Shown here piece by piece: positions 9,514 through 20,045 of a stretch of DNA of 64,000 bases. Under the pieces are notes generated by a model. That model did not search any database. It was not told the origin of the DNA and saw only the letters and a list, made by a program, of their open reading frames with translations. This DNA is from Gracilaria domingensis (taxonomy: Eukaryota; Rhodophyta; Florideophyceae; Gracilariales; Gracilariaceae), in assembly GCA_022539475.1 (NCBI GenBank), contig VCMS01000103.1:62001-126000 (forward strand), read 5' to 3'. Position 1 is the first letter of the stretch, and each line of letters starts with the position of its first letter. Position numbers and translations under genes: made by a program.

Positions 9514-10647
9514 ATGAGCCATATCACCGAGGTCTGGCGCAGGGACGAGGGTCACCGCGAGCGATATGTTGCACAACATCTCGATGCATCCGAGCCCGTC
9601 TTTCGCGCGGGTGAGTTGGTGCGTACAGTTGGGAAGGAAATCCTGCAGTGGTGGTGCCAGAAGAGACCTGGGCGTAGACTGGATTATACAAAAGCACACA
9701 GATATGGCCTGTATGAGACATTGGCGAACACGACTGAGTGGGGTGTAGATGTAGTTATGTACATCAGCAAAGACACCATAATGGGTGGTGAGCGTGGGGT
9801 GCGTGTGTATCGCGGCCCGCAGTATTATGGCCGCAACCATGATGAACCGCACGGAAGCTGGTGGCCTATTCAGTTTGGGTGGCTTCGAGGGCCAGGTTTG
9901 GCTAATGCTCTAAGTGTACAGGGAGTGTGGCACGGTCACGTAAAGTGTGATGTGGGCTATGAAGCAGTGACGGATTCGATACCTCTGAAGTATAAGGAGG
10001 GTCTTAGTGTATTGGAATCACTTGACTCCTACTGCGCAAGGTATTCCGGTGTTCCAGTGCGAGTTTCGTCCCCTAGTGAGCGCGAAAAGACAGACCACTC
10101 ACGACGGTTTGAACTTAGAGAGCAAAGGATGCTCTTCAGCATGACGCCTCATATGTGCATCCAGGAGGCTGTCGCCAATGCACTTGCACGAACCGTTGGT
10201 GAAGAAGAGGCCAAGGAAAGAGTTCTTCATCAGGACGTGCCTGCTTTGCTTTCGTTCGAAAATGAAGCTAAATGGGTGAACAAAAGCCTGCCGAACGTGG
10301 TCCTCCGCCGAGTTGCTCTGGATATGGAGCAGTGGGACAGTTATGAAGGTTGGGTCTTGGCGCAGAGTTCCGGTGTGTTTCTTGCGCTGTTGCGTGCGAG
10401 GAACGTGGTTCATGTGTTGTGCATCGAAATGGATCAGCGACACATACTGGATTGCGTGGAGCAGTACTTAATGCGTGCATGCTTGGAGGCAGTGCGATGC
10501 TGAGTTGGTGATCCGAGGAAACTTTTCCGAGTGATCGAGTTTCGACAGGTAGAGTGTACTAGTGGTAAGGGCAGATCTAGAAGGAAGAGGAATGCGTCCG
10601 CGAAGAGGGCAGCGCGCAAGGCTAAGAAGAACACGAGTAACGCTTAA
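9514..10647 (+). CDS. Unknown protein with a possible cysteine-peptidase-like C-terminus and a basic tail
   Basis: ATG at 9514 opens 329 codons to a TGA at 10501-10503. The same frame then continues for 47 codons to a TAA at 10645. That extension is Arg/Lys-rich (for example SRRKRNASAKRAARKAKK) like a nuclear-localisation tail, so the TGA probably replaced CGA or is read through. In the second half, CIQEAVANAL is followed about 90 residues later by SGVFLALLRARNVVHVLCIE and RHILDC. The order Cys, His, Asp suggests a papain-fold cysteine peptidase (OTU, C39 or transposon-encoded type), but no family is certain. The frame is also open upstream to 8902, through copy A of the 433-bp element; that part is probably fortuitous. 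Sequence between 9217 and 9513 has patchy coding character in several frames, so the true N-terminus may lie there. Confidence 0.6.
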
Positions 10648-10675
10648 GGTCAAGGTCGTTTGAACCATTTACATT

Positions 10676-11774
10676 GGAGTGATGGACTCTAGTACGTCGG
10701 CCGGTATAGCTCCTGTGACCATTATGTTGTTGAGCGTCTTGAACGCATGCGGGTTGATCTTCGTTAGTGCGTCGTCCGGATTCTTTGGACTTGGAATTCA
10801 TTCTAGAGAATTAATCTCTTTCGCTTCGAAGGAATCCCGGAGCCTTGCAACAGTCGGTCTCAAGCGAAAGTCTCGTTGCTCATGTAGTGTCGAGATCGTT
10901 TTGTATAGCCAGAAGGAATCGAAAAGCATTTGCGAGATTAGCCTTTTCGCCTTGCCAGATGGGTGCAGTATGTAGGGCAAGGTCTCGGCAAGGTGTATAC
11001 ACCGGTGTGCCGTCTGAGCAGCAGCAAGTATTTCTGCGCCAGCGGAGGAGAAGGACACTCGGCTTTGTTTCGAGCTCTGCCAGTCTTACAAAATGGCAGA
11101 CTGTGTCCTCGTCTCCCGGGTAAGCCAAGCCGGACAAGAAGCCGCAGCTACCGGTCGGTCTGCCCATATGACGTTGTTCCCGAGGCGGCGTCGCTGAACG
11201 AGAACACGTGAGCGCGGAAGTCGGCCTCTGACATTGGGGATTCGGGTGCTTTGTAGAACAGCTGTGGTGTCAAGGACTTGATGTGGGCCAGCGCTTGGTT
11301 GAGTTGGCGAATGTGGCTCACTTTGAGCGTTGAGACATTCTGCTGGAGCTTGGTAGCGACCAAGGACGCTTGAGAAAGAATTCGGTGGCCTTGGAAGTTT
11401 AACTTTCCCGTTAGGCTCTGGAACTGTTTGAGCTCCTGCGTCGTGCACGGTTGGTCATCTTCCCTTCTCCGTGTCTGCGGAAGCTGTACGGGAGTTATTG
11501 AGGCGAGGAACTCATCCATACTCAAGGATATGCTGCAGTCGGGACGCAGCCAAATGAACAGTCTATTCAATACAATGTCGCTGCCATCAGAGAACCTTCC
11601 GACCCGAACTTGGATGCGAGCTGCTGGCGAAACTTCTGCGCGAAGGATGGCTCTCCTGCGAATATCATGTCGTCGACCACTTTGGCTAGTATCAAGCGAA
11701 GGTTGTCTGATTCGCAGCATAGGAAAAGTTGTGGTACGTCCGGTACGGTCACGAAGCCTTGCTCTAGGAGACAC
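10676..11774 (-). pseudogene. copia-2 end of RT and RNase H
   Basis: The frame at 11148-11774 contains the connection region (DEFLASITPVQLPQT, LKQFQSLTGKLNFQ and LVATKLQQNVSTLKVSHIRQ), typical of the segment between copia RT and RNase H, ending in FSFSDAASG with an RNase H-like Asp. A second piece at 10798-11058 holds SSAGAEILAAAQTAHRC, the RNase H block that follows. The frame runs on to about 10676 with NPDDALTK, the usual copia tail motif. Frames change between pieces, so the coding region is broken. Confidence 0.75.
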
Positions 11775-12738
11775 TCTTCAACGCACAGTTGCCATAGCCG
11801 TCCAGATTTAACGAGTCCATATGCTGGAGCTAGGAGCTTCCAGACTTCGTCGAGGTAGTCCCACCATCCTCGCGCGGGCTTCATGTAAATTTCTCGCTGC
11901 AGTTCTCGAGGTACGCAGATTTGACATCCAACGCGGAGAGCGAAAAGAGAAATAGTGAGGCAAGCGATAGGAGCAAGCCACTCGTTGCGAATTGAGCTGT
12001 GAAAGAGTCCGAGCGAAGGTAATCTTTCTCTTTGTCCTTGTTGCCATGGGGGACGAGACGGCACTTCAGTTTGTAGTAGTTGCTCTCATTGTCATGCTTA
12101 ATCACGAAGAAATGATGAGATGAGATGAGATTGGCCCTTCGCGGCAAGTTTCGAATCGATACAGCTTGGTACGCCTCTTGTTCTCGGCAGCTTTGCTTTT
12201 CATTTTCGATTGCGTCGTCCGAACGCCAGCAAGGAGCACACTGCAGTCTATGCTCGGTCAAAGGTTCGTTCCCAAAACGCTTGTACAAATCCTTAAGAAT
12301 AGTCTGCCTGGCTTTTTGCAGACTAGCGCCTGAGGGTGGAGAACCAGCTGCCGAATAGTCACCTATGTCATTTGAGGGTGTATTGAAGGGACGAGCAAGG
12401 ATGCTGTTCGGGAGGTATTTGGAGCTGTGTGGATGGTCGTTCCACTCCGCGATTTTGGATCCGAAGTCGATTTCGTCGTCCGAGGGCGGGTTGTCGGTTA
12501 TGAGGACAAGCGCATTGTCCGGCTCTTCATCGTTTTGTTGTGGGGTATCGACGTTCTCGTGTTCCATCTCTGGGAGCTCGGACCAGCCGAGTTCGATATG
12601 CTCCAGCTCTACGAGAAGGGGCGAGCGAGGCCGCAATCTGAGGTCCTCGTAGGCAACCGTATATGAGTAGCCACGGAGGTCCTCAGTAGACGAGACGATA
12701 GAGAAATGCTGGAAGACTTCCTTGACGAGGCCCGGATA
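11567..12738 (-). pseudogene. copia-2 reverse transcriptase
   Basis: A frame from 12738 to 11881 carries a Pro/Glu-rich linker, then LKCRLVPHGNKDKEKDY and SALDVKSAYLE, the first part of a copia RT. A shift near 11900-12000 leads to the frame at 11567-12064, which holds AYGLVKSGRLWQL and LILAKVVDDMIFAGE, the YVDD-type catalytic motif with both Asp residues present. One frameshift therefore separates the RT palm from its N-terminal part. A TAA at 12739-12741 separates RT from integrase in the same frame. Confidence 0.85.
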
Positions 12739-13666
12739 TTATTGACCTCTTTTCGTGCCCTTCGTAAAGAGGTACACAGGCGTGCGTTGAGTGAGGAGGG
12801 TCCTGTCCAAGTGTTTATCGTCTATTGTGCGCAGAAAGAGGTGGAGGGCATGACGAGCAGACCTTTCTTGGTAGGCGGAGACGAGTTCGTCATCTATTCG
12901 AGTTTTAGCGAGACGGCACAGGGATGGCCTGTAGCCTCTTGCTAGCTCGAAGCTCGAAGGGAACTTGGAACCAAGGAGGATGTTCCTGACGAATGCTGCC
13001 TTGGCGACCAGCTCCTGACGGGAAGGAGTTTCTTGCCATCTCGAGGACGTGAACTGCCTATCCTTCATTAACTTCTGGATAAATTACCTTACGGCCTCGT
13101 TCGACGACTCCATAACTCCTATTCTGTTATGTCTCCGGGCTGATCTGGGCGCGAAGATGATGTTGTGGTTCGCACACATGGGCTTGAACTCCCCGCAATC
13201 GAACTCTGGATCTGCAGAGACTTCAGCAGGAGGGCCATGCACCATTATCCAGCGAAGAATGAAGTTGCGAGCTGTTTCCTTCATGCTTCTAGAGAAGGAA
13301 AGCCATGCCACCGATATTCCTGTGCCAGCATCCTTCATGTGCAGTATCGGAAGATTACCCAATTCCGCTACGAACATGAAGTCGAGCTGCACGTGTTCGT
13401 TTTACTCCTTAACAATTCGCGCAAAGGAGACTTTGCGAGAGCTGAGGGGTCTTCCGGTTCTTGCCCAAGAAGTGCAGGAGTCGAATGCAGACTGTAGGAA
13501 AACCTCGAACGCCTTGGTGAGGACACCAGCTCTTGCGCATATATTCTTTCATTTCGCGCGGACGCAGGTGGGTATAGAGGTGAAAGCGCTTAGCGAAGCG
13601 TTCCTCATTCTCGATGAGCTTGACCTTCGCTGAGGGCCTCTTTGGTGCTGCGAGTAACGCTTTCAT
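12739..13666 (-). pseudogene. copia-2 integrase
   Basis: The first piece (13409-13666) has HLYTHLRPREMKEYM followed by a cysteine-bearing stretch, consistent with the zinc-binding N-terminus. The next (13084-13392) is the catalytic core: MQLDFMFV (Asp 1), VSADPEFD (Asp 2) and HNRIGVMESSNEAV (Glu). All three acidic residues are present. The C-terminal part (12739-13068) runs to a TAA, after which the same frame enters RT. Frameshifts near 13400 and 13075 break the gene. Confidence 0.8.
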
Positions 13667-14097
13667 TCATTTGGTAGTAGAGGGCACAAGAAGAAGATTG
13701 GTTCGCTATCTAGGTCCTTGACTACATGATATGTTCTGAGAAAGGCTTCGTCTCTCTCGTTGCCAATAACTCCAGGGGGCACTCGGATTTCGTTTGCATC
13801 ACCAAGAAGGTTGGAACGGGAAAGAACATCGTTACCAAGGAGGATGGGTCCTGACCCTTCGACGACATAGAAAGGTATTTGGAATTTTCCTCCGTTTTCA
13901 TCCTTGCCAGAGAGTTTCCAGATAGCAAAGACGGGCTGCACGTCCGTGCAGGACTCGCCAAAGCTGTGCAAGAACGGCTCGCAGTCCAGCTGTTCGAGAG
14001 AAAGCTCAATCCCTAGAGAGATGCAGAGATGCGAAATGGTGAAGAGGGCCCCAACGCTTCTTGAGCATCCAGGATCAACAATTGGATTCTGGTCCAC
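13663..14097 (-). pseudogene. copia-2 protease
   Basis: The frame contains IVDPGCSRSVGALF, matching the retropepsin active-site pattern D-x-G with the Asp present, and PILLGNDVLSRSNL about 80 residues later, matching the second conserved retropepsin block (ILG-x-D). It lies between the zinc-knuckle part of gag and the integrase, as expected. It is in a different frame from the end of gag. Otherwise this domain looks well preserved. Confidence 0.75.
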
Positions 14098-15879
14098 AAG
14101 CGATGGGAAAAGGTCTGAAAAGGCTCCTTCCCCCGCAGTTAGAGATGACTGCGCTGGGAGGGGTTGGAACCCTTCCGAAAATCCTTTTCGTCGTTACTGG
14201 TGGATCGATCCTTGCCAGCGACTTCCTTCTCCTTCCGGAGACGCTTTGTTTTGTGAGAGGGTCTCTGGCAGTCAGAGCTGCCGCGGAGGTGCGTCTTTGA
14301 ACCGCAGTCGTAGCAGTAACCTGGATTTCGGTCTGCACGACTTTTTTCGGTTTGCGACTTCTGGATGAATTCTGGCCTCTCCCGGAGCGACGGGGGGTGT
14401 CGTTTGACGTAGAAGCGTCACCCTGTGAATCTTGATGGTTCTGAAAGGCAGCTATAGCCTGTTGCACTCGCTGGTTGACCATATTGTCGATATCCGATTT
14501 CGAATATGACTTATCGGTTTTCTTTGGAGTGAACGTTAGATTGCGAACAACTTTTACAGCGTCGTCGAGGTTCAGTTTGCACCTCGGGTTGGTGGAGAAC
14601 ATGTTGCGATACTGGTCTTCTTCAACAGTTTTCTCGCTTAGATATTTGATCACATCAGTGTACTGCTCGAGCAGATCATGAGCTTCACTAACCAAATCGG
14701 TAGCCTTGCGACGAACGATGGTAGCGTTGTCGGAATGCTGCGAAAGAGCATCATCTGCGTTGAACTGTGCGGTGAACTTGTCAAAGAATTCCAAGTTGGA
14801 AGTTTGAGAACTCTTAGTGATCGACACTTCAGGATCAGGTTCCTCTCTTTGTCTTGCTTCAGCAAGGGCCGCAAGTTGAAGCTTTGCATTGGTCAGAGTC
14901 TCTTTACTCAAGTTTTCATTGTTGAGTAAAGTGATGGCCAACACTTGGCTGACTTGAGAAGAGGTTGATAATCCAACATGCATCATGGTCGGCTGCAAGT
15001 CCACGAAAGCGTGAAACGAAGGCGTTCAGGTCTTCGTTACGATGGCGAGTGCATTGAGTCACATCGGTGAAGGAAGATATCAAGCGAGTGACGACAGCAA
15101 TTGGTGAATCAACAGCAATTAGGATAACAATCTGACGAACAGCTTCAATTTGATCTTCCTGTTTAAGATCAATTAGACCCTTGGCTTGCGCTTCGTTACC
15201 CAGAGAAACACTTTGATATCCGCTTGATATTCCTTGGATATGCTTTGGATATCCGAGTGATTTCTCGGATATCCATCTGGTTTTCGAAGTTAGATATACG
15301 GTCGATGTACCTAGGATACACGACAATGCTCACAATATCCATACCAATGATATTCGTCTGATTCCTGGATATCCGAATGATGTCCGAGCAATTACAAGAG
15401 AAGCAACTTTGGTTTTCGAGATCATTCGTCATATCTACTATTATATCTTTCAAAGTAGTTGATGCATGTCTCAAGAGCTTCAAAAGTTTATCATTTCGTA
15501 CATCATCTGTCATATATACTAGATGTCACAGGGATATCATGGATATACGTAAGATACCCAGATGATATCCGAAAGACATCCGGATTTCAAATCTATGGGG
15601 TATCATTCGAGCATCTGTATACTTCTCTGGGTTTACGATGGATTTTTGCTCTCGGGGTAATCCAAGATCATAGAAGTGCCTAGCCAAGGTGGCGAAGACC
15701 GTTTTGTATAATTTGTCCGTTCCCTTCTCTGCAACCGCTTGAATAGTTTCAACCGAGCGAAACACATCTCCTCGGTACTCTTGCAGATCGCCTTCAGGAT
15801 TGAACATCGGCGGGTCTGTGGGAGCGAAGGGTTTTGAGGATCCAGAAGCTGGGCACATAACTGGTGGACGCGTCGGCAT
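14098..15879 (-). pseudogene. copia-2 gag, split by element B
   Basis: ATG at 15877-15879 begins MPTRPPVMCPASGS. The frame is open to the 433-bp element B at 15199-15631. Removing B and one copy of its 3-bp duplication joins this part in frame to the gag sequence beginning EAQAKGLIDL at about 15195. A frameshift near 14985 leads into the frame at 14075-15004, which holds MMHVGLSTSSQVSQ and a long Ser/Lys-rich region. A zinc-knuckle block CYDCGSKTHLRGSSDC (C-x2-C-x4-H-x6-C) is readable near 14265-14312 in another frame. The product would be the capsid and nucleocapsid. Confidence 0.75.
15199..15631 (-). mobile_element. 433-bp CCCAGAG element, copy B
   Basis: Inverted relative to copy A and inserted in copia-2 gag. 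Ends are CCCAGAGAAACAC and TACTTCTCTGGG; flanks are TTA (15196-15198) and TTT (15632-15634), one mismatch. Length is exactly 433 bp. The interior has the same GGATATC-rich layout as the other copies. Removing the element plus one flank triplet restores an open gag frame. Confidence 0.9.
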
Positions 15880-15900
15880 CGCAAGCGCAGAGCTACAAAA

Positions 15901-16333
15901 CCCAGGGAAGTATACAGATTCCCTAATGATACCCCGTAGATTCAAGATCCGGATGTCTTTCGAATATCATCTAGATATCTTACGTATATCCATGATATCC
16001 CTGTGACATCCAGTAGATATTACAGATGATGTACGAAATGATACACTTTTGATGCCCTTGAGACATGCATCAACTACTTCGAAAGATATAACAGTAGATA
16101 TGACCAATGATTTCGAAAACCAAAGTTGCTTATCTTAGAATTGCTCGGACATCATTCGGACATCCATAAATCAGACGAATATCACTGGTATGAATATTTT
16201 GAGCATTGTCGTGTATTCTATGTACATCGGCCGTATATCCAACTTCGAAAATCAGATGGATATCCGAGAAATCACTCCGATATCCAAAGCATATCTAAGG
16301 AATATCGAGCGGATATCAAAGTGTTTCTCTGGG
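15901..16333 (+). mobile_element. 433-bp CCCAGAG element, copy C
   Basis: Same orientation as copy A. Ends are CCCAGGGAAGTATAC and GTTTCTCTGGG; flanks are AAA (15898-15900) and AGA (16334-16336). Length is exactly 433 bp. An uninterrupted version of the host sequence is present at 2846-2890, where the two flanks meet with one 3-bp copy between them. The insertion is therefore well supported. Confidence 0.92.
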
Positions 16334-16600
16334 AGATCTCCAGTGCAGAGTGAGGCTCGCCGCGTGGCTGAGGCAAAGGAAAGGGGACCAAGGAGAATAG
16401 AATTCTCAGCTCTCTGTTGTTACTGCCTCTACTCCCTGGGTTGGCGTCTGGGCCAGCTCTTTTTTATTGTCTTTGTGCGGAACGGCTGAGCTGCGAGAGC
16501 TCGCGAGCTCGCGCCGGGGCGCTGCCTGGGTCCTGCGAGTCAGCAAAGCTGCCGCGAGGACCCCGGTGGTGAACAGCAAGGCACGGCGGCTGCCACACCA
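16334..16600 (-). repeat. copia-2 LTR/leader unit (intact copy)
   Basis: Sequence upstream of the copia-2 gag start once element C is removed. It matches 2875-2928 followed by 8071-8290, so it belongs to a repeat present at least twice in the window. Its position 5' of gag (minus strand) makes it the likely 5' LTR and leader. Confidence 0.65.
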
Positions 16601-16654
16601 CCCCCGCACTTGCAACCTCTTTAGCGCCAGCGCCGTGGCTTCGCGCTTCTCTGG

Positions 16655-16925
16655 GGCGTCGCCGGCGCGTCGCTCACGCGTCGTCTGGAAGAGGTTTGCG
16701 CGGCGCCTGCGCCACCGCTCGCGCTTGATTCGTGCGTCGTTCGCGCGTCGTTCGCGCGTCGTCTGGGAGAGGCCTCCGCCACCGCTCGCGCTTGGCTCGG
16801 GCGTCATTCGCGCGTCGCTCGCGCGTCGCTCGCGCGTCGCTCGCGTTCGTCTAGAAGAGCTTTCCCCTCTCGCTTGCGAGTCGCTCGCGCGTCGCTCGCG
16901 CTCGGTTCGCGCTCTGTCTGCGCCG
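16655..16925. repeat. GC-rich tandem array (CGCGCGTCG-type)
   Basis: Very GC-rich DNA built of 11-bp CGCGCGTCGCT/CGCGCGTCGTT units in short runs. These are embedded in a roughly 80-90-bp higher unit containing CGTCTGG(A/G)(A/G)GAGG and CCACCGCTCGCGCTTG, present about two and a half times. On either strand it reads as Arg-rich protein repeats, which is a consequence of the repeat and not evidence for a gene. Confidence 0.8.
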
Positions 16926-17232
16926 GCTTGGCGTTGTGTCGGACGGTGTTTCAGCCACCTTTTGCTACAGGATACTGAAGGGAGCTGTTTCTTGTTGCCT
17001 CTGGTATCTATCACTACATACTACTGCGGAAGCACTGTGTGTCGCTGCTTGCTCGAGCTACTGGTGGTGGCTACTAGTGAATGTTAGCTACTGCTGGTAC
17101 TACTTACGATTGATGTCGCTCTGTTGAACTGAGACTGTGACTACTGGGTGATTGGCACGGATTGTGACTACTGCTATGATGATGATGCCGAAGCTATTGA
17201 TATGGCAATGCTGATGCTGGCAAGGCGCTATA

Positions 17233-17685
17233 CTATGCTGCGTTTAGTTTACGAGGCATGTAAAGCGGAAGGTAAGCAAAAGAACTAGAAGCAGGGAGAA
17301 CGGTTGTGAATTTGGCAGAGAGAATAGCTTGAACAGCCTTGTGAACAAGACGGAGGGCCAACGCTAGGGAAGAAGACCTCAGCGTCATCAGGGATAGCTC
17401 CAACTCCACAATGATGCCACGAACGAAATGATCGTGTAGTTCTCGGAGGTTTTCTTTTAACTCAGTCAGACTGTTGCCTAGCTTAAACAGAAAGTCATCT
17501 AAAGCGTCTTCGAACGCTAGCAGCTGCGCCTCGACACGCTCTTTAGCCGACTCTTCGTCCTCGTTCGCGAGTGCTGCAAGTTCCTCTTCTTTGATAATAT
17601 CAGCATTAACTTCTTTGTCTCGAGATTATATCACCCAAGTAGACCTCGCCTTCGGAACATCCGAACCATTCGTATCGTCATCCAT
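17233..17685 (-). CDS. Small acidic/leucine-rich coiled-coil protein, one internal stop
   Basis: ATG at 17683-17685 begins MDDDTNGSDVPKARSTWVI. A TAA at 17626-17628 is followed in the same frame by a further 130 codons to a TAG at 17233-17235. The downstream part has a clear coding look: an acidic region (KEEELAALANEDEESAKER) followed by heptad-like Leu spacing (FEDALDDFLFKLGNSLTEL, then KENLRELHDHF), probably a coiled coil. No known family is recognised. Either the TAA makes this a pseudogene, or translation starts elsewhere. The plus-strand Ser-rich ORF at 17474-17707 is its shadow. Confidence 0.5.
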
Positions 17686-19310
17686 TACGTTTGCGAAATT
17701 ATCATAGGCCGAAATTGTACGATTGAATGTGAGAGAGATTCGAACAACAGTTGTGTATCTGTGGTCGAACGAAGAAAAGTGATGATACCGATACCATCTA
17801 AACAGATAAGGAGGTGAAAACAAGTTAAGGTCCCACGAGAACAATAGCCAACCACAAATCAACATAATGAAACATTAGAACCGAACATCATGGCATTATG
17901 TGGAACATGAATATGACCTGGGGAACTGGTTCAAGACCTAAATAGCCAGATAGGAGCTGCCCATTTACCAACAAACATAACGAAGAATTGTACGGGAACA
18001 TCACAGAAACGCATGGAACTAGGGTGAGCCATACTAAGGTTTTTAGGCAGAAGACGATATCCAGCATGCGACTTCAGAACAAACGAGGCATATGATTAGG
18101 CCATATAAACACCAGAGTTCGAGACTTCACGAACAACTCTGCTCGGGTAGACCACTTCCCCCCTCAGGACGACCCCCCAACCCTCTCTCATCCCTTTCCA
18201 TCTCTGTCGTCGACCCTCTCCATTGGCATCCCCACTTCCCTTTAGCACGGTCTGTGCTTCTCTGCCATCAACCTTATCCCCCCGCTTTTCTTTCTCTCTA
18301 CGGGGGGCTTGGTCTCCCGCCCTCCTCACTTCCTGAAGTTGTAGTGTGTTGCCCCCCCGTTGGGCTCGTGTGCACACTGCGACGAATTTAAGCGCATCGA
18401 CGCCCGTGTTCTACCCACGACCTTGGGTCGTGCGGTACATCTACAAGCCATTTGGCCTGCGTCTCTGTCGTCGGTTGTTGGTTTCGACGTGAACATTTAG
18501 ACAGGTCTTGTTGCTCTAGTTCTATTGTTCGGCTGTTGCGTTTATCGCTGAGCTACGGTATTATCTTTCGCCGTTTAGGCTGGTACTCTCGGGCGTTTCT
18601 TGTGTTGCTCTCCTTGGGTTTGTCACCACCCGCGCTGTTTCGTTTGGTTACGAAAAATGGCGTCCACAAGATTCCAAGAAGCGGTTTTACCCTCGATTTA
18701 TGTAAGTGCCAAGCATGTCTACTTTATAAAGTCATAGCGAGATACAAACTCGATCCTAAGAATGTAGTGTCGAAAACATGTCCCCATCATTTTCAGATAC
18801 CAATCCGAACGTAAAATCATATTCCTTCTCTCATACGGTGTAGAACTTCGCTTTCTTCTTTACATCCGTCAACAAGCCTAGAAACGGAAACCAGCTTCTC
18901 GAAACCGTCGCAGGGTAACCAAAAATGCTTAATTTCTACGAACAAGACTCATAAGACCCCGTCTACACACAAAACTTTGTCAGAAGCTCCTGCGTTGCTC
19001 CAAAAAACGAAATCCATCGTATCTACAAGTTCCCCACGCTCATGTTTTTTTTCTGAACTTTTCTCATGGTTTTCCAAATTGCGGCCCAGTTTAGAGCTAC
19101 CGTCACCATTTTGGAGATTCAAAACGTATAGAGAACGAATTTCACTGCTATCGACGGAAGATTTGCTTGGTATGGCGTTATAGTACTTAAAATCGGGAGA
19201 TGTTGATTACCTTTTGTGCCCAATTTGGATTGACACCTTTATTCCTCGGAAAATGGCTTCACTTTTTGCTTGAGGTATTGTGAAAACTGATAAGCGATTA
19301 TCAGTATCCA
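17686..19310. other. No gene supported
   Basis: Short plus-strand ORFs (18092-18391 and 18452-18814) and a minus-strand Arg/Gly-rich ORF (18096-18377) overlap without motifs. A pyrimidine-rich plus-strand stretch lies at about 18150-18360. Nothing here could be assigned. Confidence 0.5.
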
Positions 19311-20045
19311 GTGTTCAAAATGCGCTGGCCTACAGAAGAGGAGATTCGAAAGTCTGTTGCGCTCTTAGAAAAACATCGCATACACGGATACGCGCTGCGA
19401 GGTGCTTTCGGAGTTAGCGATGGGGCCCGACTGGACGTACCCCACTTCCAGGATCCCGGCATGCAGAACTTATTCTACAAAGTGATGACGAAGCGCATAG
19501 AAGCCACGAATCTTCTCTTCTGGAACTTCAAAGGTGACATTATTCATGCTGGGGTACCTTATCCCGGCAGGTGGCACGAAATCAAGCTTGCGTAAATCTC
19601 TGGGTTGTACTGGCCGAGGCTGATATCAGATGAAAGCACATCCGCGGGATACGCTATTCTTGGAGACAAGACTGTTGTAAACGATACGAGAAGAACCTAT
19701 GGCGAAGTGGTGCAAGCGCGAAAGATCAATGAATCACGAGACCTTTGTGTATCCACTGGTTGTGGCGCAATTGATCTTATTCTTTAACGCGTTTATGCGA
19801 GCGAGCGCCAAAGCACAGAGTGGGGAGTACATGGCCTAAAAGCTTCATTTCGGCGAATCATTCGAGTGCTTCATGTAAACCATCACAAGAGGATGTGTTT
19901 CCTGGGTCTCACATGCCGTCTGGTCAACTACCCAGGCGGAAATACTGGAGTGCTTCTGTCATTAAGATTTCATTCACGCTTCAAGAAGAATCCTTTAGGA
20001 ACTCTGGTAATTGAAGAAAACGGTAACATATTGAATTTCTATTGA
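19311..20045 (+). pseudogene. PIF/Harbinger-type DDE transposase relic (Harbinger-1)
   Basis: One plus-strand frame runs about 245 codons with in-frame TAA codons at 19593-19595 and 19785-19787. The DDE_Tnp4 layout is clear. GVSDGARLD carries catalytic Asp 1, and IIHAGVPYPGRWHE matches the G-x-x-x-A-x-x-x-P-G-x-x-H/D block. GYAILGDKTVV carries Asp 2, and STEWGVHGLKASFRRI carries the Glu. All three catalytic positions are filled. The N-terminal helix-turn-helix part is missing or unrecognisable left of 19311. The two stops make it non-functional as it stands. The residue pattern fits PIF/Harbinger-like enzymes better than IS5 or Tc1. Confidence 0.8.

Larger units (their letters stand above)
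10676..15900 (-). mobile_element. Ty1/copia retrotransposon copia-2 (decayed, minus strand)
   Basis: Gag, protease, integrase, RT and RNase H remnants follow each other from right to left over 5.2 kb, in copia order. Gag starts at the ATG at 15877-15879; the RNase H tail ends near 10676. The gag is interrupted by element B (15199-15631), and the leader just upstream of the ATG is interrupted by element C (15901-16333). The LTR/leader to the right (16334-16600) has a second copy split around copia-1. I did not find a matching 3' LTR near 10.5 kb, so the left end may be truncated. Confidence 0.87.

Noticed and set aside
4690..10503. Alternative genetic code (stop reassignment)
   Set aside because: All three stop codons interrupt frames, and the intact host-type frames and the coiled-coil gene use stops normally. 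Mutation of old elements explains the pattern.
10500..10800. 3' LTR of copia-2
   Set aside because: No similarity to 16334-16600 was found, so the left end of copia-2 is left open.
13049..13633. Plus-strand ORF of 194 codons
   Set aside because: It is antisense to the copia-2 integrase, whose D, D and E blocks are readable on the minus strand.
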